Assembly (NCBI RefSeq): GCF_902635505.1
Contig: NC_045429.1
Location: 425,843,669 to 425,907,668, forward strand
Source of the DNA: Sarcophilus harrisii
Lineage: Eukaryota > Chordata > Mammalia > Dasyuromorphia > Dasyuridae
Length of the DNA stretch: 64,000 nt
Reading direction: 5' to 3'
A program made the position numbers and the translations under genes. The notes beneath the pieces are model-generated. The model did no database searches, had not been told where the DNA came from, and saw nothing but the letters and a program-made list of their open reading frames with translations. Shown piece after piece: positions 30,400-42,330 of the stretch; the first letter of the stretch is position 1; each line of letters begins with the position of its first letter.

Positions 30400-30985
30400 C
30401 CTCTCTCTGAAGGTCTTGGGAGTAGGGAAGGCAGAGGAAGATCCTTAGTTCTTCCTCTGTGGAAAAGATATGCCAGTTTCTTCCAGCCCCCTTGCCCAGA
30501 AAAGCAACTATTTACCAAAGTCATTTCAACACGCTATTTCCCTCTTCTGTCTCTGCGGTATTTCTTGGCCTCCATCTCATCAGGGATTTCTGAGAAAAGC
30601 TGAAATGTCACCTCCCACAGCCCAGGCCGGCTGTTCCTCTGAGACTGGAGGACCGTTTGCTGCTTGAGAGCAGACAATCATCCCAAAGCTCACGCAGCAG
30701 CAGGGGGGCTCTCCTGGCACCCCTTCATCTGCTGCTCTGCCCACCTGAGCCTTGGGACTGAGGGGAAATCAACAAGCCATGCTCAGCACTAACAAAGGCT
30801 GGAGCCCAACAGCTGTTCTTCCCCAGCTGTCCAGCTGTTTATCTACTCTACACTAGGGAGGGGCAGCTGGAGAGAAGGCAACTTAGGTTCTGAGTCCCAC
30901 CCCCCTCAGTTTGTGGACAGGAATCCCAGAGCCCCTGGCGGGGTGTATCATCCAAACTCACTGGCCACAACATAAATGGCAGCAT
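30400..30985. promoter_or_regulatory. Candidate enhancer with a CAGCTG E-box cluster
   Basis: Repeat-free DNA between MIR and L2 copies. Four identical CAGCTG E-boxes lie within 60 bases (30810, 30824, 30832, 30864), next to a GATA-type 'ttatct' (30839). CAGCTG is bound by class II bHLH factors. It lies about 7 kb past ADAMTSL4 and 16 kb from the MCL1 start. Motifs are seen; function is inferred. Confidence 0.4.
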
Positions 30986-32430
30986 GAGTGAATTTTTATT
31001 AAATTAGCAATCACTGAAACACACACTCCTCCTGTCACTTCCCAGGTCTCAAAGAGATCTGCCCAACCTCTAGAAAAGCCTCAAATAAAACCTAAAGAAA
31101 GGCTTCGTGTCAGTCAGGGGTGCAAGATTCAATAACAAGGTAAATAATAAGGCCAGATGACACCTACAGGGAAACATCCCTTGCCAGTCTGAGCGGGTAC
31201 AGAAGGGCCACAACTATGAAACCTGTATCTTCAGAGGCGGTTTCTTCTCCCAGACCAAGAAAGAAAAACAAACTGGAGGTGGAGGAAATCTGAATATATT
31301 TGTAGGCTGAGGGAAAAGAAGAGGAAGCTTGAAGAAGGTATGTATTTTGCTCATGCTGTGAGTGCACCAAATTATATAACAGAGCACGGGTTACGTATGG
31401 GTGGGAGAGGGGGTTGAAGACAATAGGAGGATGATCATTTCCGAACGATAACAAAAAAACAACAACAACAAAACCGGAATCAGTCAGGAGTCTGGACTTA
31501 GATAAAATCCAACATTCTTTTCCTTGTCTGGACTCTCAGTGTCTCTTGCCCTGTACACCTCGTCCCAGGGAAACTTTGACAAACACACATACATAACACA
31601 TAGGACCACGTGATGGGGTGGGTGGATAGGAAGGATGTTGGGGGGCGGGGAATCCTGAAGGAATGCAGCCCCAGCTAGTTGGGGGCCCTGGCTGGGCCCT
31701 TTGCCATTGCTGTGGATAGGAGCAAACACAGAAGCCAAAACAATGAGCTCATGGGCAAGAATGCAGCCAGTGGGGAGGTTTGGGCAGCCAGAGCAAACTG
31801 GTTTCTTGATCCAGGATGGGAATAGCTGGAGTTGAATCTCCCACAGAAATTTAGAAGGGGAAAAAGCAACCCTTCAGCCACTCTATTGAGCTGTTTGATA
31901 GCACAGAGATTGCTCTTCCCTGGATTGCTTAACCCTGAATACAGGGAGCGAGCCAAAGAGTCACAATCTCCAGTCAAAACTGTAGGTTAAAATTAAGTTT
32001 ATTTTTCTCTTTGTGGAGATGCTGGGTGGGAGGAAGACCACAGAAAAGGAAAGATGGCTGGGGCTCTCTATGTGGGCTGCTGCACACCAACTTCCTGAAG
32101 AAGCAAACTTGTCAATTCAAGATGATACTATGAACCTACAGTCTTTGCCTAACTGTTCAATTCTATTTTGAAATCTGCAAGGTCAAAGAGACAGCACATG
32201 ACTGCTCGCCAGACCTTTCCATTCTAAGGCACACACTTTTTAAGTCACTAAATTGACCTGGGACAGGATTAGAGATGATAAAGAGATCCAGTCAGCTGTT
32301 GTGTTCATTCCCTTTTCAGATATTACTGCAGACCAGTATTCTGATTCTCTTTTATCCCACTTATTCCCTATCTTTTAATTACTTGGGTATATTGTGTATC
32401 TACCAGGGGAATGGCCCTAGGGTCAAGTGA
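30985..32430. other. Intergenic, no gene recognised
   Basis: About 1.4 kb with no repeat I can name. A minus-strand AATAAA (30996-31006 region) could end a leftward transcript, but no exon supports this. Confidence 0.35.
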
Positions 32431-33780
32431 ATAAGGATTGCCAAGGGCGGTCTTTTGGGGACAAAAACAGTCCTTGCCCTCAAGGAGCTTACAATCTAAT
32501 ACAACTAGGTACAAAAGATCCCATGTAAACGGGAAATCATGTCAAAGGGAAGGTATTAGCATTAAGAAGAACTAGGAAAGGCTTCTTGTGGAGTTGAGAC
32601 TTGAAGGAATGCCAGAAATGCCAGAAGGCAAAGGTGAAAGGGGAGAAGGTTCTAAGTATGAGGGACTAGCAAGGATCCCAGTATGAAGAGCAAGGTCTAA
32701 GAAGACTGGAAAAGAGAGAGGCCAGGCTGTAAAGGGCATTAAAAACCTAACAGAGGATTATATATTGGCTCTTAGAGGTAAGGGGGACCCAGCCGAGTTT
32801 ATTGAATAAAAGGGTGAAGTGTCCTTTAAGAACACTTTGGTAATCAAGTTGGAAATGGATTGAATAGGGAAAGACAGAGGCAGGTAAACCAACAGCAAGC
32901 TATTATTGCACTAGCCGGGTGTGAAGTGACAAAGATGGTGACAGCATCAGAAAGAGAAGGGGCCATGTCCAAGAGGTATTAAAAAGGAGATTACAAGACT
33001 TGGCAACAAATTGGTTATAAGGGATGAGAGTAAGTAGTCAAGAATAGCATATGTTATAAATATAAATAAATATACAAACTATGGTTTGTGGACCTGGGTG
33101 ACTGGGAGGCAGTAAGTACCCTCAACAAGCATGGGGAAGTTTGGAGGAAGGGAGGGATGGGGATGGGGGATAGAAGGAGTTCAGTTTTGGACTCTCTGGT
33201 TTAAGACATTACTGGACATCCAGTTTGAGATATCCGAACTTGGAGATTCAAGACTAGAGGTCCACAGAGAAGTTAGGATTGAATAAAAATATTTGAGAAT
33301 CATCTGCTCGTGATGATAACTGAATCTGTGGGAGGTAATGAGATTACAAAGGGAAATAGCAAAGAGAAGAGGAGTAGAAGGGCCCAGGACAGAGCCCTGT
33401 GGGACACCCACAGGTAGTGGTTGAGATCTGGTTGAAAATCCAAGCAAAAGAGACTGAGGAGAAATCAGGGAAGAAACCAGGAGAGAATAGTGTCATGAAA
33501 ACCTTCTGGGAAGAAGGCATTAAGAGGTAGGGATAGTATCAAAGGCTGCAGAGCTCACAAAGGACAAACATTTTGAGGAAAAAACTACCTCTGAGTGAGA
33601 GAGGGGTGAAGGAGATGATAGAGCAAGAGGCCTGACTAATGTGGGATGAGGAGGATGGGGAAAGGCAGAATGCTCAGCTATAGGAGGCAAGGTTCTCAGC
33701 TAAGAAGGTGGAGTGGGAAGGGGCCCGGAGAAGTTTGTGGAGGGAAAGAAGGCTGTGTCTGATTAAATCTTGTACACCTT
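32430..33780 (-). mobile_element. L2 LINE, long antisense copy
   Basis: Read on the minus strand it carries L2 reverse transcriptase and C-terminal text, including a G-V-P-Q-G-S-V-L-G-P block (near 33400-33420), L-Y-A-D-D-like remains, and a 3' end near 32430-32520 ('ccttgccctcaaggagctta' on +). The 88-codon frame at 33447-33181 is its remnant. Broken. Confidence 0.8.
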
Positions 33781-35500
33781 TGTCTGATTAAAACTTGGAC
33801 ACTTGAACACTTAAATCACAAAAGTGTCATTTTGTCTCTAGGTCTCAATTTCTTCATTTGTTAAATGAAGGGACAGTACTAAATAATTTCTATGGCAAAG
33901 GTTCTTGACTTGTAAGTCCATGTTTTTTGTTTTTGTTATGTTGATGATTATTTTAATATAATTGGTTTCCTTTGTAATCTTTTATTTTCTGAGTTAAAAA
34001 TTCCGAAAATGGGTCCATTGGCTTTACCAGATTGATAAAAGGGCTCATGACATAAAAAGGTTTAAGAAATTCCAATCTAAAGTAATTTTACTTCTAAAGT
34101 AATGAGCCTAAGTGATAAGTCTATAAAGCAGAATTGACAGTGAGCACTGATGGAGGTAGACAAAGGCATTCAGTTGACTTCTCTGGTTGATAGAAGCAAA
34201 GAACCTCAGAGAAGGAAGGCTCTTTATGGGATACCCGTCCAATCTAAGTCCCATTCCTAATCATAAGATTTAGAGTCCTAAGGGAGATGATCTAATCCCA
34301 TTTCCTTATTTCAAAGATGAGGAAAATGAATCATAGCAAGGCGACTTTCTCTGGGTCACATATAGTAAGCAGCAGGGGCAGGCTTCAAGCCCAATCCTTA
34401 ATTCTACATCCAATATTTTTTCCTTTATACCCCAGCATCTTAAACTATGGATCACAACCCCATTGGGGGGGGGGAGGGTCTCATAACTGAATGTGAGGAC
34501 CATGAAATTTATTATTAGTAAATGTTTGATTTGTATACCTACTTTATCTATATACTTGGGGTCATACAAAAATTTCTCAGGTGCAAAGAAATTGCAAGTG
34601 GGAAAAGTTTAAGAAACCTTGGTCTACACTACATGGATTCTATCAAATGAAGTCAGTCTCTTCCTAAAAATCCTTCTGCAGTGATACTACTTGCTCCTGT
34701 CTACAAGATCCCTTCCCGGCAGTTGTCTAGCCCCTGCTTGAACACTTCTCTCCTAAGGAAGTCACTTCCTCAAAAGGCAACTTACTCTATATCTGATCTA
34801 TGTATTAAAAAGTTCTCTCTATAGGGTCCAAAATTCACTCCACACATTGGTAAAAGCATTCAGTATTATCCCTTCCAGGAGAAATTTCCCTGGGACAGGA
34901 GTCCATGGAGACTCCTTCTGTCTAAGCATATCACGGCTCCTCCATAGCTTGTCTTTAAATGGGATACCTTCACATAATGGATGCCCTCCAGTAGGGCTTT
35001 GCCTAAAATGACATAATCCCATCTTTTCTACATCTTTTAAACATTTTGAGCTTAACAACACACTATGAGGGGCAGGACATTTATTTGTTGTCACTTGCTT
35101 TTGAAATATGACTTGTCCACCTCCTTTTCCATCTCCTTAAATCTGCAATAATATCTTTAAGCCACTTCTTATGCAAAAGTTATCATTTATAGTGAGTGTA
35201 GTATGTGGACATCTCGTTATTGTGCTTTGAGCCACTCATAATTTTGATTTTTCAAAGACTTGTGTTCAATGAACCAGAGCCAGATGAAATCACTAGAAGA
35301 ATATCAATGCTGAAAGCATAGGAATTTGAGTCATGGAGCTTAGGAGTACCACTCTTCAAACGCGATTTAGCCTGTTCTTCTATTCCGCTGTGGACATAGA
35401 TTATTGTCCATTTGTGGTGTCTGTATATTATATATGTACTGATGAACTAACTCAATGAACTATCCATCAAACTTCATGTCAAAAATCTGGATACTCTCCC
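33780..35500 (-). mobile_element. Mixed old repeats: MIR and L3 3' end, antisense
   Basis: Bases 34240-34440 resemble MIR in reverse ('cttatttcaaagatgaggaa'). Bases 34620-34850 resemble the L3 3' UTR in antisense ('gcagtgatactacttgctcc', 'cagttgtctagcccctgctt' then 'gaacacttct'). The rest (33780-34240 and 34850-35500) is unassigned, with no gene. Confidence 0.5.
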
Positions 35501-36770
35501 CTTCCTTTTGCTCTTTCTAAACTGGTGTTAGACTTTATCATTCAAACTGCTCTTTCCAAAGATTCCAAAGATGTCTTAATTACTAAATCTGATGGGTTTT
35601 TTTTTTGTAAAGCCTCATTCTTTTCAGCCTATCTATTGCATTACCCTCTCCTGCTGAATACTTTCCCTGATTCTCCTCCCTATCTGCCCTTCTTTAGTCT
35701 TGTTTGCTGGTTTATCATCCAGAACAAATACCACTTAACTATGAGTGAATTTCCCAAGACTCTTGTCTAGGTCTCTGCTCTTTTCTCTGAGTGACCTCAT
35801 CAGCTCCCCTAAGCTAATTACCATCTTTTACAGCTGATTCACATATTTACCTATCCAGCTTTAGTTCCTTCCTGAGCTTCAATCTTGCACCACTGATTGA
35901 CTGTTGGATGACATTTCAACATTTCAAACTCAATGTTCTGAAACAGAACTTATTTTTCCTCTCCAAATCCAGCCCTCTCCCAAACTTCTATTTTTGAAAA
36001 GGCACCAAAGTTCTTTTAGTCTCCCAGATTTGTAACCCTGGCATTAACCCCGACTTCCTTCTCCCTCTCCCTACATATCCAATCAATTGCTAAATCTTGC
36101 CTTTTCAACCTTTACAACATCTTGTGCATCCAATCCCTTCTATCTATTCACACAACTAGCCCCTTAGTCCAGGTCCTTGTTACCTGTCACCAAGGTTATT
36201 GCAAAGGCCTCCTAACTGCCCTACCTGACTCTAGCCTCTCCCCAATTCAAGAAAAGTGAATTTTCTTAAGTACAAATTTGACCATGTCATTCTCTTACTC
36301 AGTAAGTTCCAGGAACTTCCTGCTAGCCTCCTTTGTTTAGGGATGTTGTTCTTCACAACCTTGCTTTATTTGCTTGTTTATCTTATGTTAGCCTTATGTT
36401 ACTTCCCCTTGCTAGACATGCAAGCCAGCCAAACTGACCTCTTAGTTTCTCTTCCTCCATCTTCTGTCCCCATGCCTTTGCTCTGGCTGATTCTGAGATC
36501 TGGGATGCACCTCCACCATATAGAAAACCTTTCTACCTTCATGATGAAGTTCCATCCATAGAACACCACCCATAGAAGTACAAAGCCTTTCCTGATCCTT
36601 TCAGCTGTTCATGCTGTCCCTCTTGGGCTACCCCGTATTTATGTATTCTGTATTGCTGTATTTTATAGCTGTGATTCATAAATTATATACATATTGTCTC
36701 CCCTGTGAAAATGTGAGCTCTTTGAAAGAAGGGATTGTTTCATTTATTACAGTTATATCCCTCTCACCCA
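35500..36770 (+). mobile_element. L2 LINE, long sense copy
   Basis: Sense L2 in order: 'caatgttctgaaacagaact', 'catatccaatcaattgctaa', 'gttattgcaaaggcctccta', 'ttgaccatgtcattctctta', 'cccatgcctttgctctggct' and 'atgtgagctctttgaaagaa' with 'gggattg' near the 3' end. Opposite in orientation to the L2 copies on either side. Confidence 0.8.
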
Positions 36771-37059
36771 TAGCATGATGGAGTGGATTGTCAGGCAGAT
36801 ATTTCCAATGGCTGGGGGTTCAGGGTTTGATAAAAATCAGCACAAAGGCGCATTCGATAAACATTACCATCTTTAGGAAACGTTTTTTTTTTTTTTTTTC
36901 AACTCAACTCTGTACAAGACAACTTTAGTGAGAGTATGTCTCCCCATGTTTCTGCTTGGCCTGACAGTGATAAACAAAGGATTGTTAAAGGAAGCTATTT
37001 CTGTAGCGGATGAGGGAATCTTGTATGATCTTGACATATCAAATAAAGATCAATTTCTG

Positions 37060-38160
37060 CCTACATGCACTTAGTAGGAGGACCTGCCCTCAAGGAATTC
37101 ATTCTGCTAAGATGGGGAAAGAGACACACCATGTAGATAGACAATAAGTGAAAAGTAATTTAAAAAATGAAAATAATGCTAACTGGTAGAACCAGAAAAG
37201 GTCTTGTGTGGGAGAGGATACCTGATCTGTGCTCTGAAGGAATGCAGGGATTCTTAAAGAGAGAGGAGGAAGTACCTCACAGATATTGAGATCCCAGACA
37301 GAAAGCAGACTATTACATACAGGGAATAGCCAATAAGCTAGTTTGACAGGAACAGTATGTGTGAAGAGGAATAATTCCTATGATCAAGACTGAATTGCAG
37401 AGACCAGATTGGGAAGGGCTTTAAATGCCAGGCTGAGGATATTGCATATTATCTTAGAGGCAATAGAAAGTTTTAGGAGTAGGGGGTGACAGGGTCAGAT
37501 CTGTATTTTAAGAATATCAGTGGATCATGGTATGGAGGGTGGATTTGAAAAGGGAGAAACTGAAAGCAAGGAAACTGAAAGCAGGGACTGTTGCAATATT
37601 CTAGGTATGAGGTGATAAGGGCTTGAAAAGGGGCAGAGTCCCTGTGTGACTAGAGACAGATGTGAGATGAGGAAGAATCGATATGACTTGACAACTGATT
37701 GTATATGGAGGAGTGAGAGAGAGGGGAAGTGTCAAGGATGATTCTTGAAGTTGCAGACTGGAAAGACAAAAGTGACCTGAACAGATAGTGGAAAATAAAA
37801 GTAAAAACTTGGTTGTAAAAAAAATAAAAATAAAAAAAAAAAAAAATCCAAAAAAACTTGGTTGTAGGAGGAAATGTTGAGTTTGAGATGCCAATGGCTC
37901 AGCCAGGTGGAGACGCTGCTGGCAATGGGGGAACGGGAGTTAGGGCAAAAATTAATGTGATGTATACAGATTTGGGAGTTATCTGCATACTAACAACTGA
38001 TCTCAAGGGGAGACGGTGAGATCATAGACTGGGGAGAAAGTGCTCAAGTTGGAATCTTAGGGCTTGTCCCCACTGAATGGGCAGATACAGGGTGATGACT
38101 CAACAAAGGAGACCGAAAAGAAGAGGAAGACCCAGAGGGTAAGGAAGAGAGAGTATTCTC
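37060..38160 (-). mobile_element. L2 LINE, antisense
   Basis: 'cctgccctcaaggaattcat' (3' end), 'gggaagggctttaaatgcca', 'tgacagggtcagatctgtat', 'actgttgcaatattctaggt' and 'gtgtcaaggatgattcttga' are L2 in reverse. An A-rich stretch near 37820-37850 interrupts it with a small local duplication ('aaaacttggttgta'). Confidence 0.8.
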
Positions 38161-38577
38161 TGAAAGGATTTCTGGCATTATCTGATAATCATGTATTAAA
38201 TACCTACTATGTGCACACTATGTGTGCTGGCTTACTATGTAAGTGTCAGGGGTCTAAAGGCAAAAATGGATAAGAATTGAAGCCCTCTAGTTTATATTCT
38301 TATTGTGTGTGGGATTCAATATTCATACAATTAAATGAATACAAAATATATTGGGGGAGGAGAGAAGCAAAGCACTAACCACCTCGTTTGGGAGTGAGGG
38401 AGGCACCCATTTTAGAAGGCACCTAAAACATCTCCACAGAGGTAGCCAATGACTCCAATTATTTCTAATTGAAGGTAAAAATTAAACCTGTCTAGTTTTC
38501 TGACCAAAATTCTTCCACTGATTTACTTGTTTGTCCTTAGAAGATAAGGAAATGAAGGGCAGAGAGTAATGAGAATA

Positions 38578-38752
38578 GCTAAATTTTTTGTTCAATTGTA
38601 TCCAACTCTTTGTGACCTGATTTGGAATTTCCCTGACAGAGATACTGCAGTGCTTTGTCATTCCCTTCTCCAACTCATTTTGACAGGTGAGAAAACTGAG
38701 GCAAATAGGGTTAAGTGATTTGACTACCTAGCTGCCCAGTTCTGAGGGCACA
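38578..38752 (-). mobile_element. SINE with RTE-type tail, antisense
   Basis: 'ttcaattgtatccaactctt' then 'tgtgacctgatttggaattt' is the RTE tail in reverse, followed by 'ttcccttctccaactcattt' and 'gagaaaactgaggcaaatag'. It ends in a truncated head. Confidence 0.75.
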
Positions 38753-38759
38753 AAGACAA

Positions 38760-41700
38760 CAATTAGTTCTTGCTCTTCCAGAACTGAACTTCTAGCAAGG
38801 AAATGCTATGTATACAACCCCACCTTCACCCCACTTTCCCCCTTGACAACCAATGAACCTCCAAATCCTCCCATAAATCGGTCATCAAAGATCCACCCAG
38901 TGCCAGACTAAAGCATTATTTTCATTTTTCCAGATGAGGGGCCAGGAGCCCAGACTATTTCAATCAGATCAAAATCTGTAGCGCTTGTGGCACAGTGCCT
39001 GGCACACAGTAGGTGCTGTGTAAATTATTCCCTCCCATCCTTCCCTTTGGAGATTTAGTGACTTGCTCATACTTGTAGATACCCCTAGTAATGAAATATT
39101 TGAATCTAGATCTCAGCTGCTATCTGACATTGTTCTACTATATCACACTAATCTCTAAATAGAAAATTCTTTCTCCCCTACTCACTAGGTGGGAATTCCA
39201 TTGTTCCCAAGTGACCCTAGGTAAATTTAAAAAGCTAATTTCCCCCTCCTCCCCCCCCCCCCCACGCCAAAGAATGCAACCTCCACCTACCCTCACCCTG
39301 CCACACACCCATTATACAGACAAGAGGGAATCCACACACACAAAAATTCCTTTAGGCTGTAGGTTTGCAGTTTAGTCAGAAACCCGCTTTTCCCCCTCCC
39401 CCAATATGCTCAATAATTATCTGCGGAATTAAAAGTCATCCCTAAACAGGAGGGTTCTGACTCAGAATAGTCTGGGGGGGAAAAGGAGGTAAAATACCAA
39501 GAGCTGTTGTGGCAATGCTTGACAAGAGAAAAACAGAAGTTATGGGTAAAGTGCAAAGTGCTGGGAAAAACCAGGCAGGCCTTGGCATTTCAATATCCCC
39601 TATACATACAAGTGAGGCGCTTCTGTTCTACCTGCCCACCGAGGAGGAGTGGGAGACCCCTGACATTTACTCACTGGCATTTCGGTAAAGCCTTGTTAAC
39701 CACACCCACCGAGGAAGCCTAGGGTTAGCCACCATGAAAGCCGGAAGAAGCTTCTTGCTTACTTGGGCTTGTGGCCAGGGAACTGCATATGTATACAGAA
39801 ACCAGTTTTTGAAAACTGGACTGCTCTGCAGGCAGCGCCCTTTAACTGTGACTTTTCACCCTTCTTTTCTTCATTTGGGGCATCTCCATGCAGCCATTTC
39901 TAACTTATTTCAGGATCCTTAAATCCAAAAGAACTTCTCTTTGGACTCAATTTCTGGGCCAAACACACTCAGCCTGCTACTTTCAGTTTTGATGCTTCTC
40001 TTAACTTGGGCTTTCCCAATTTGACTAAGAGGAAGAGGTGGGACCTCTCCTGTTCTTTTGGATCTAAACTCTTGCAAGCCCTGGCTACTGTTGTTGTTTT
40101 GTTGCTATGCTGAAATTTAAGAGTTCAAACACAAAAAGCTTCTGCTGGAGCTGCCGCAGCAGCTCTGCCCACACACTGGCGATAACAAGTACGTCAATAC
40201 TTTTTCTAGGGCAGTAGCTAGAGGCACCTCAATGTACCCAGGCACTTGACTCCCAAACCCGCCCTCCACCCTGACCCATCAGTAATAATACTGTAACAAC
40301 ACGGAGTTGCTAAGGAAAGCTGAAGCTCGAGGTTTTTCAAAGAAACCCAGGCTTTTGTAGAGTGGGTGTTCCGAGATGGAAGTCCAGAGCTGTTTTATAG
40401 CATGCTGTAATCACTGAGCAATACAGAAAACAGCACCCAGACTCAGTTGATAATGTTGGGCTCCAAGAAGGGAGTGATTCAAGGCAACCAACTATCTGTT
40501 TCTTATGTGTGGAGCTGTTAAAAAGTCAGATTCACTTCTCAGACAGGTCAGGATGATGGTAGGGAAGGTGAAATAGACATTTCCATGGAGAGGTTGGCTG
40601 CCACCTGGGTTTTAAAGGATGAGAATACCAGTATCTTCAATGGAGCAGGTTTTGGGGAAAAGTATCATTTTAGGAATGTTTAATAAAAAATATCTAAGTG
40701 ATGTCCAGAAGACAGATAAAAAAATACCAGTCTGAAGCTCAGGAGATGGCACGGCTGGAGATAATGACTTCAGATGCTTTAGGTTGCATTTTTTTTTGTG
40801 TATGTAATATGGAAATACAATAATAAAAGATTTTAAAGACTATTTTTTAAAAAGTCAATTTTGTAATAAAGTAAATGGCTCTCTGGGAGGAAAAAGTCAG
40901 GGATTCAGGGGAAATTAATGTATATACACACATCCCTATGGCTCTTGGCAATTTTAAAAGTATTTTTACAACTTTTTTACATTGCTAAATTCCCCCCTCC
41001 TAACTCCCCCCCCTCCACCTGCCTCTCCTGTCAGAGCCATTGCTTGTAAGAAGTTTTTAAAATTTTTATAATCCTCATATAACCTCCTCCAAAGAAAGAT
41101 GAGGCTTTATCTCATGATTAAATTTTTGAAAGGGGAAATGCTATAAGGAACTAAAAGGAGATATGGGGAAAGGGAAGCCAGGTTATGGCTGATGGAAGAC
41201 AAGTTTCTGAGTAGTGGTAACTAGTATCTATCTCCACAAAGGCTCCTAGGATAACTGGGTTTGTATCAGGTCTTTGCTCAATTCTGTGTATTTGTTAAGT
41301 GTTGACTGTAAGACCAGTTAGATAACAGCTCCAGCATGCATTTTTGATTTCATAGTTCAGGTCCCAAATTAGACTAAAGCATAGGTGTTGTCCTCCCCAC
41401 CTCCACCCCTTCCTTCCTCTAGAGTTAACAAAAACAGCTCTTTGCAAGGAGATAACAGTAAAAATTCAATTTTGTGGTTGTCTGCCAGGGATCTGAGAAA
41501 TGAAGGGTTTCAGAGGGGAAAATATTCACCTGATTTTTCTTCAGACACAAAATTGCTTGGGTGGGGGAAGTTGGATCAGCCTCTTTTTTTTTTTGCATTA
41601 CTTTTTGATGCCCACAGGGCTTAAAACCAATATGCAAAACACACATTTGCACATTTCCATAGTGATTCAACCATTGCACCGAGGTAGCAGAAAATTAAAA

Positions 41701-42330
41701 GCAAGATGAAGGAACATCAAATAGATTCCATCTCCATTTCAGAGTGGAAAGGAAAACAAGACAATCTCATCACAAACTAGCTACTGGTTAGAACTTCAAG
41801 TCATTCCTCCCCCTCGACTTCAAATGATACATACAACATACAATTGGAAAAAGGGGAGAAACATTATTCTGGAATTTTCAGGGCAGCAAGACACTGGGAT
41901 AACAGAATCAAAAGGATGTAAATGATAATCTCTGCCTCAAACACTGGGCAAGTCAATTCTCCTCAAATTATAACAATGTTTAAGGGTTATAAATCCTACA
42001 TCATATCACTACCAGAGGATTTAGACCATAAGGAAAAAACTGAGGCCTAATGACTTTACTCAAGGTCACACAGAATAAAACACAGCTCTAAGTCACGGCA
42101 TGACTCCAAATGCAGCACGCTGAAACAAATAGTATTTCTTTCCAACAGGGTAAAGGGTTGGGTTAACAATGTAAAAATATCTAAGAACTTAAGTTATGAG
42201 CAGTAGGTGTGCATGAGGGAACAAGACAAAATTCATGGGATCTTTTCATTTGCTCAGCTATTTATAAGGGGAAGGAAGGCAATGGGAGAAGGGTACAAAG
42301 TCGAACCTTAGAAATGACCCACACATCTTG
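38760..42330. other. Repeat-poor intergenic block downstream of MCL1
   Basis: Apart from an L2/MIR 3' scrap at about 38975-39040 ('cagtgcctggcacacagtag'), a C-rich tract at 39241-39264 and an AT-rich patch at 40780-41080, I recognise no repeats in 3.5 kb and no convincing exon. A short inverted repeat (GAGCTGC-CGCA-GCAGCTC) lies at 40148-40165. Low repeat density here suggests constraint. Confidence 0.45.

Noticed and set aside
30990-31460. Possible minus-strand noncoding RNA ending at an AATAAA near 31000
   Set aside because: A lone poly(A) signal in AT-rich DNA is expected by chance. No exon or promoter supports it.
39507-39922. Adjacent open frames of 71 and 62 codons
   Set aside because: No recognisable domain, no conserved start context, and no continuity between them.
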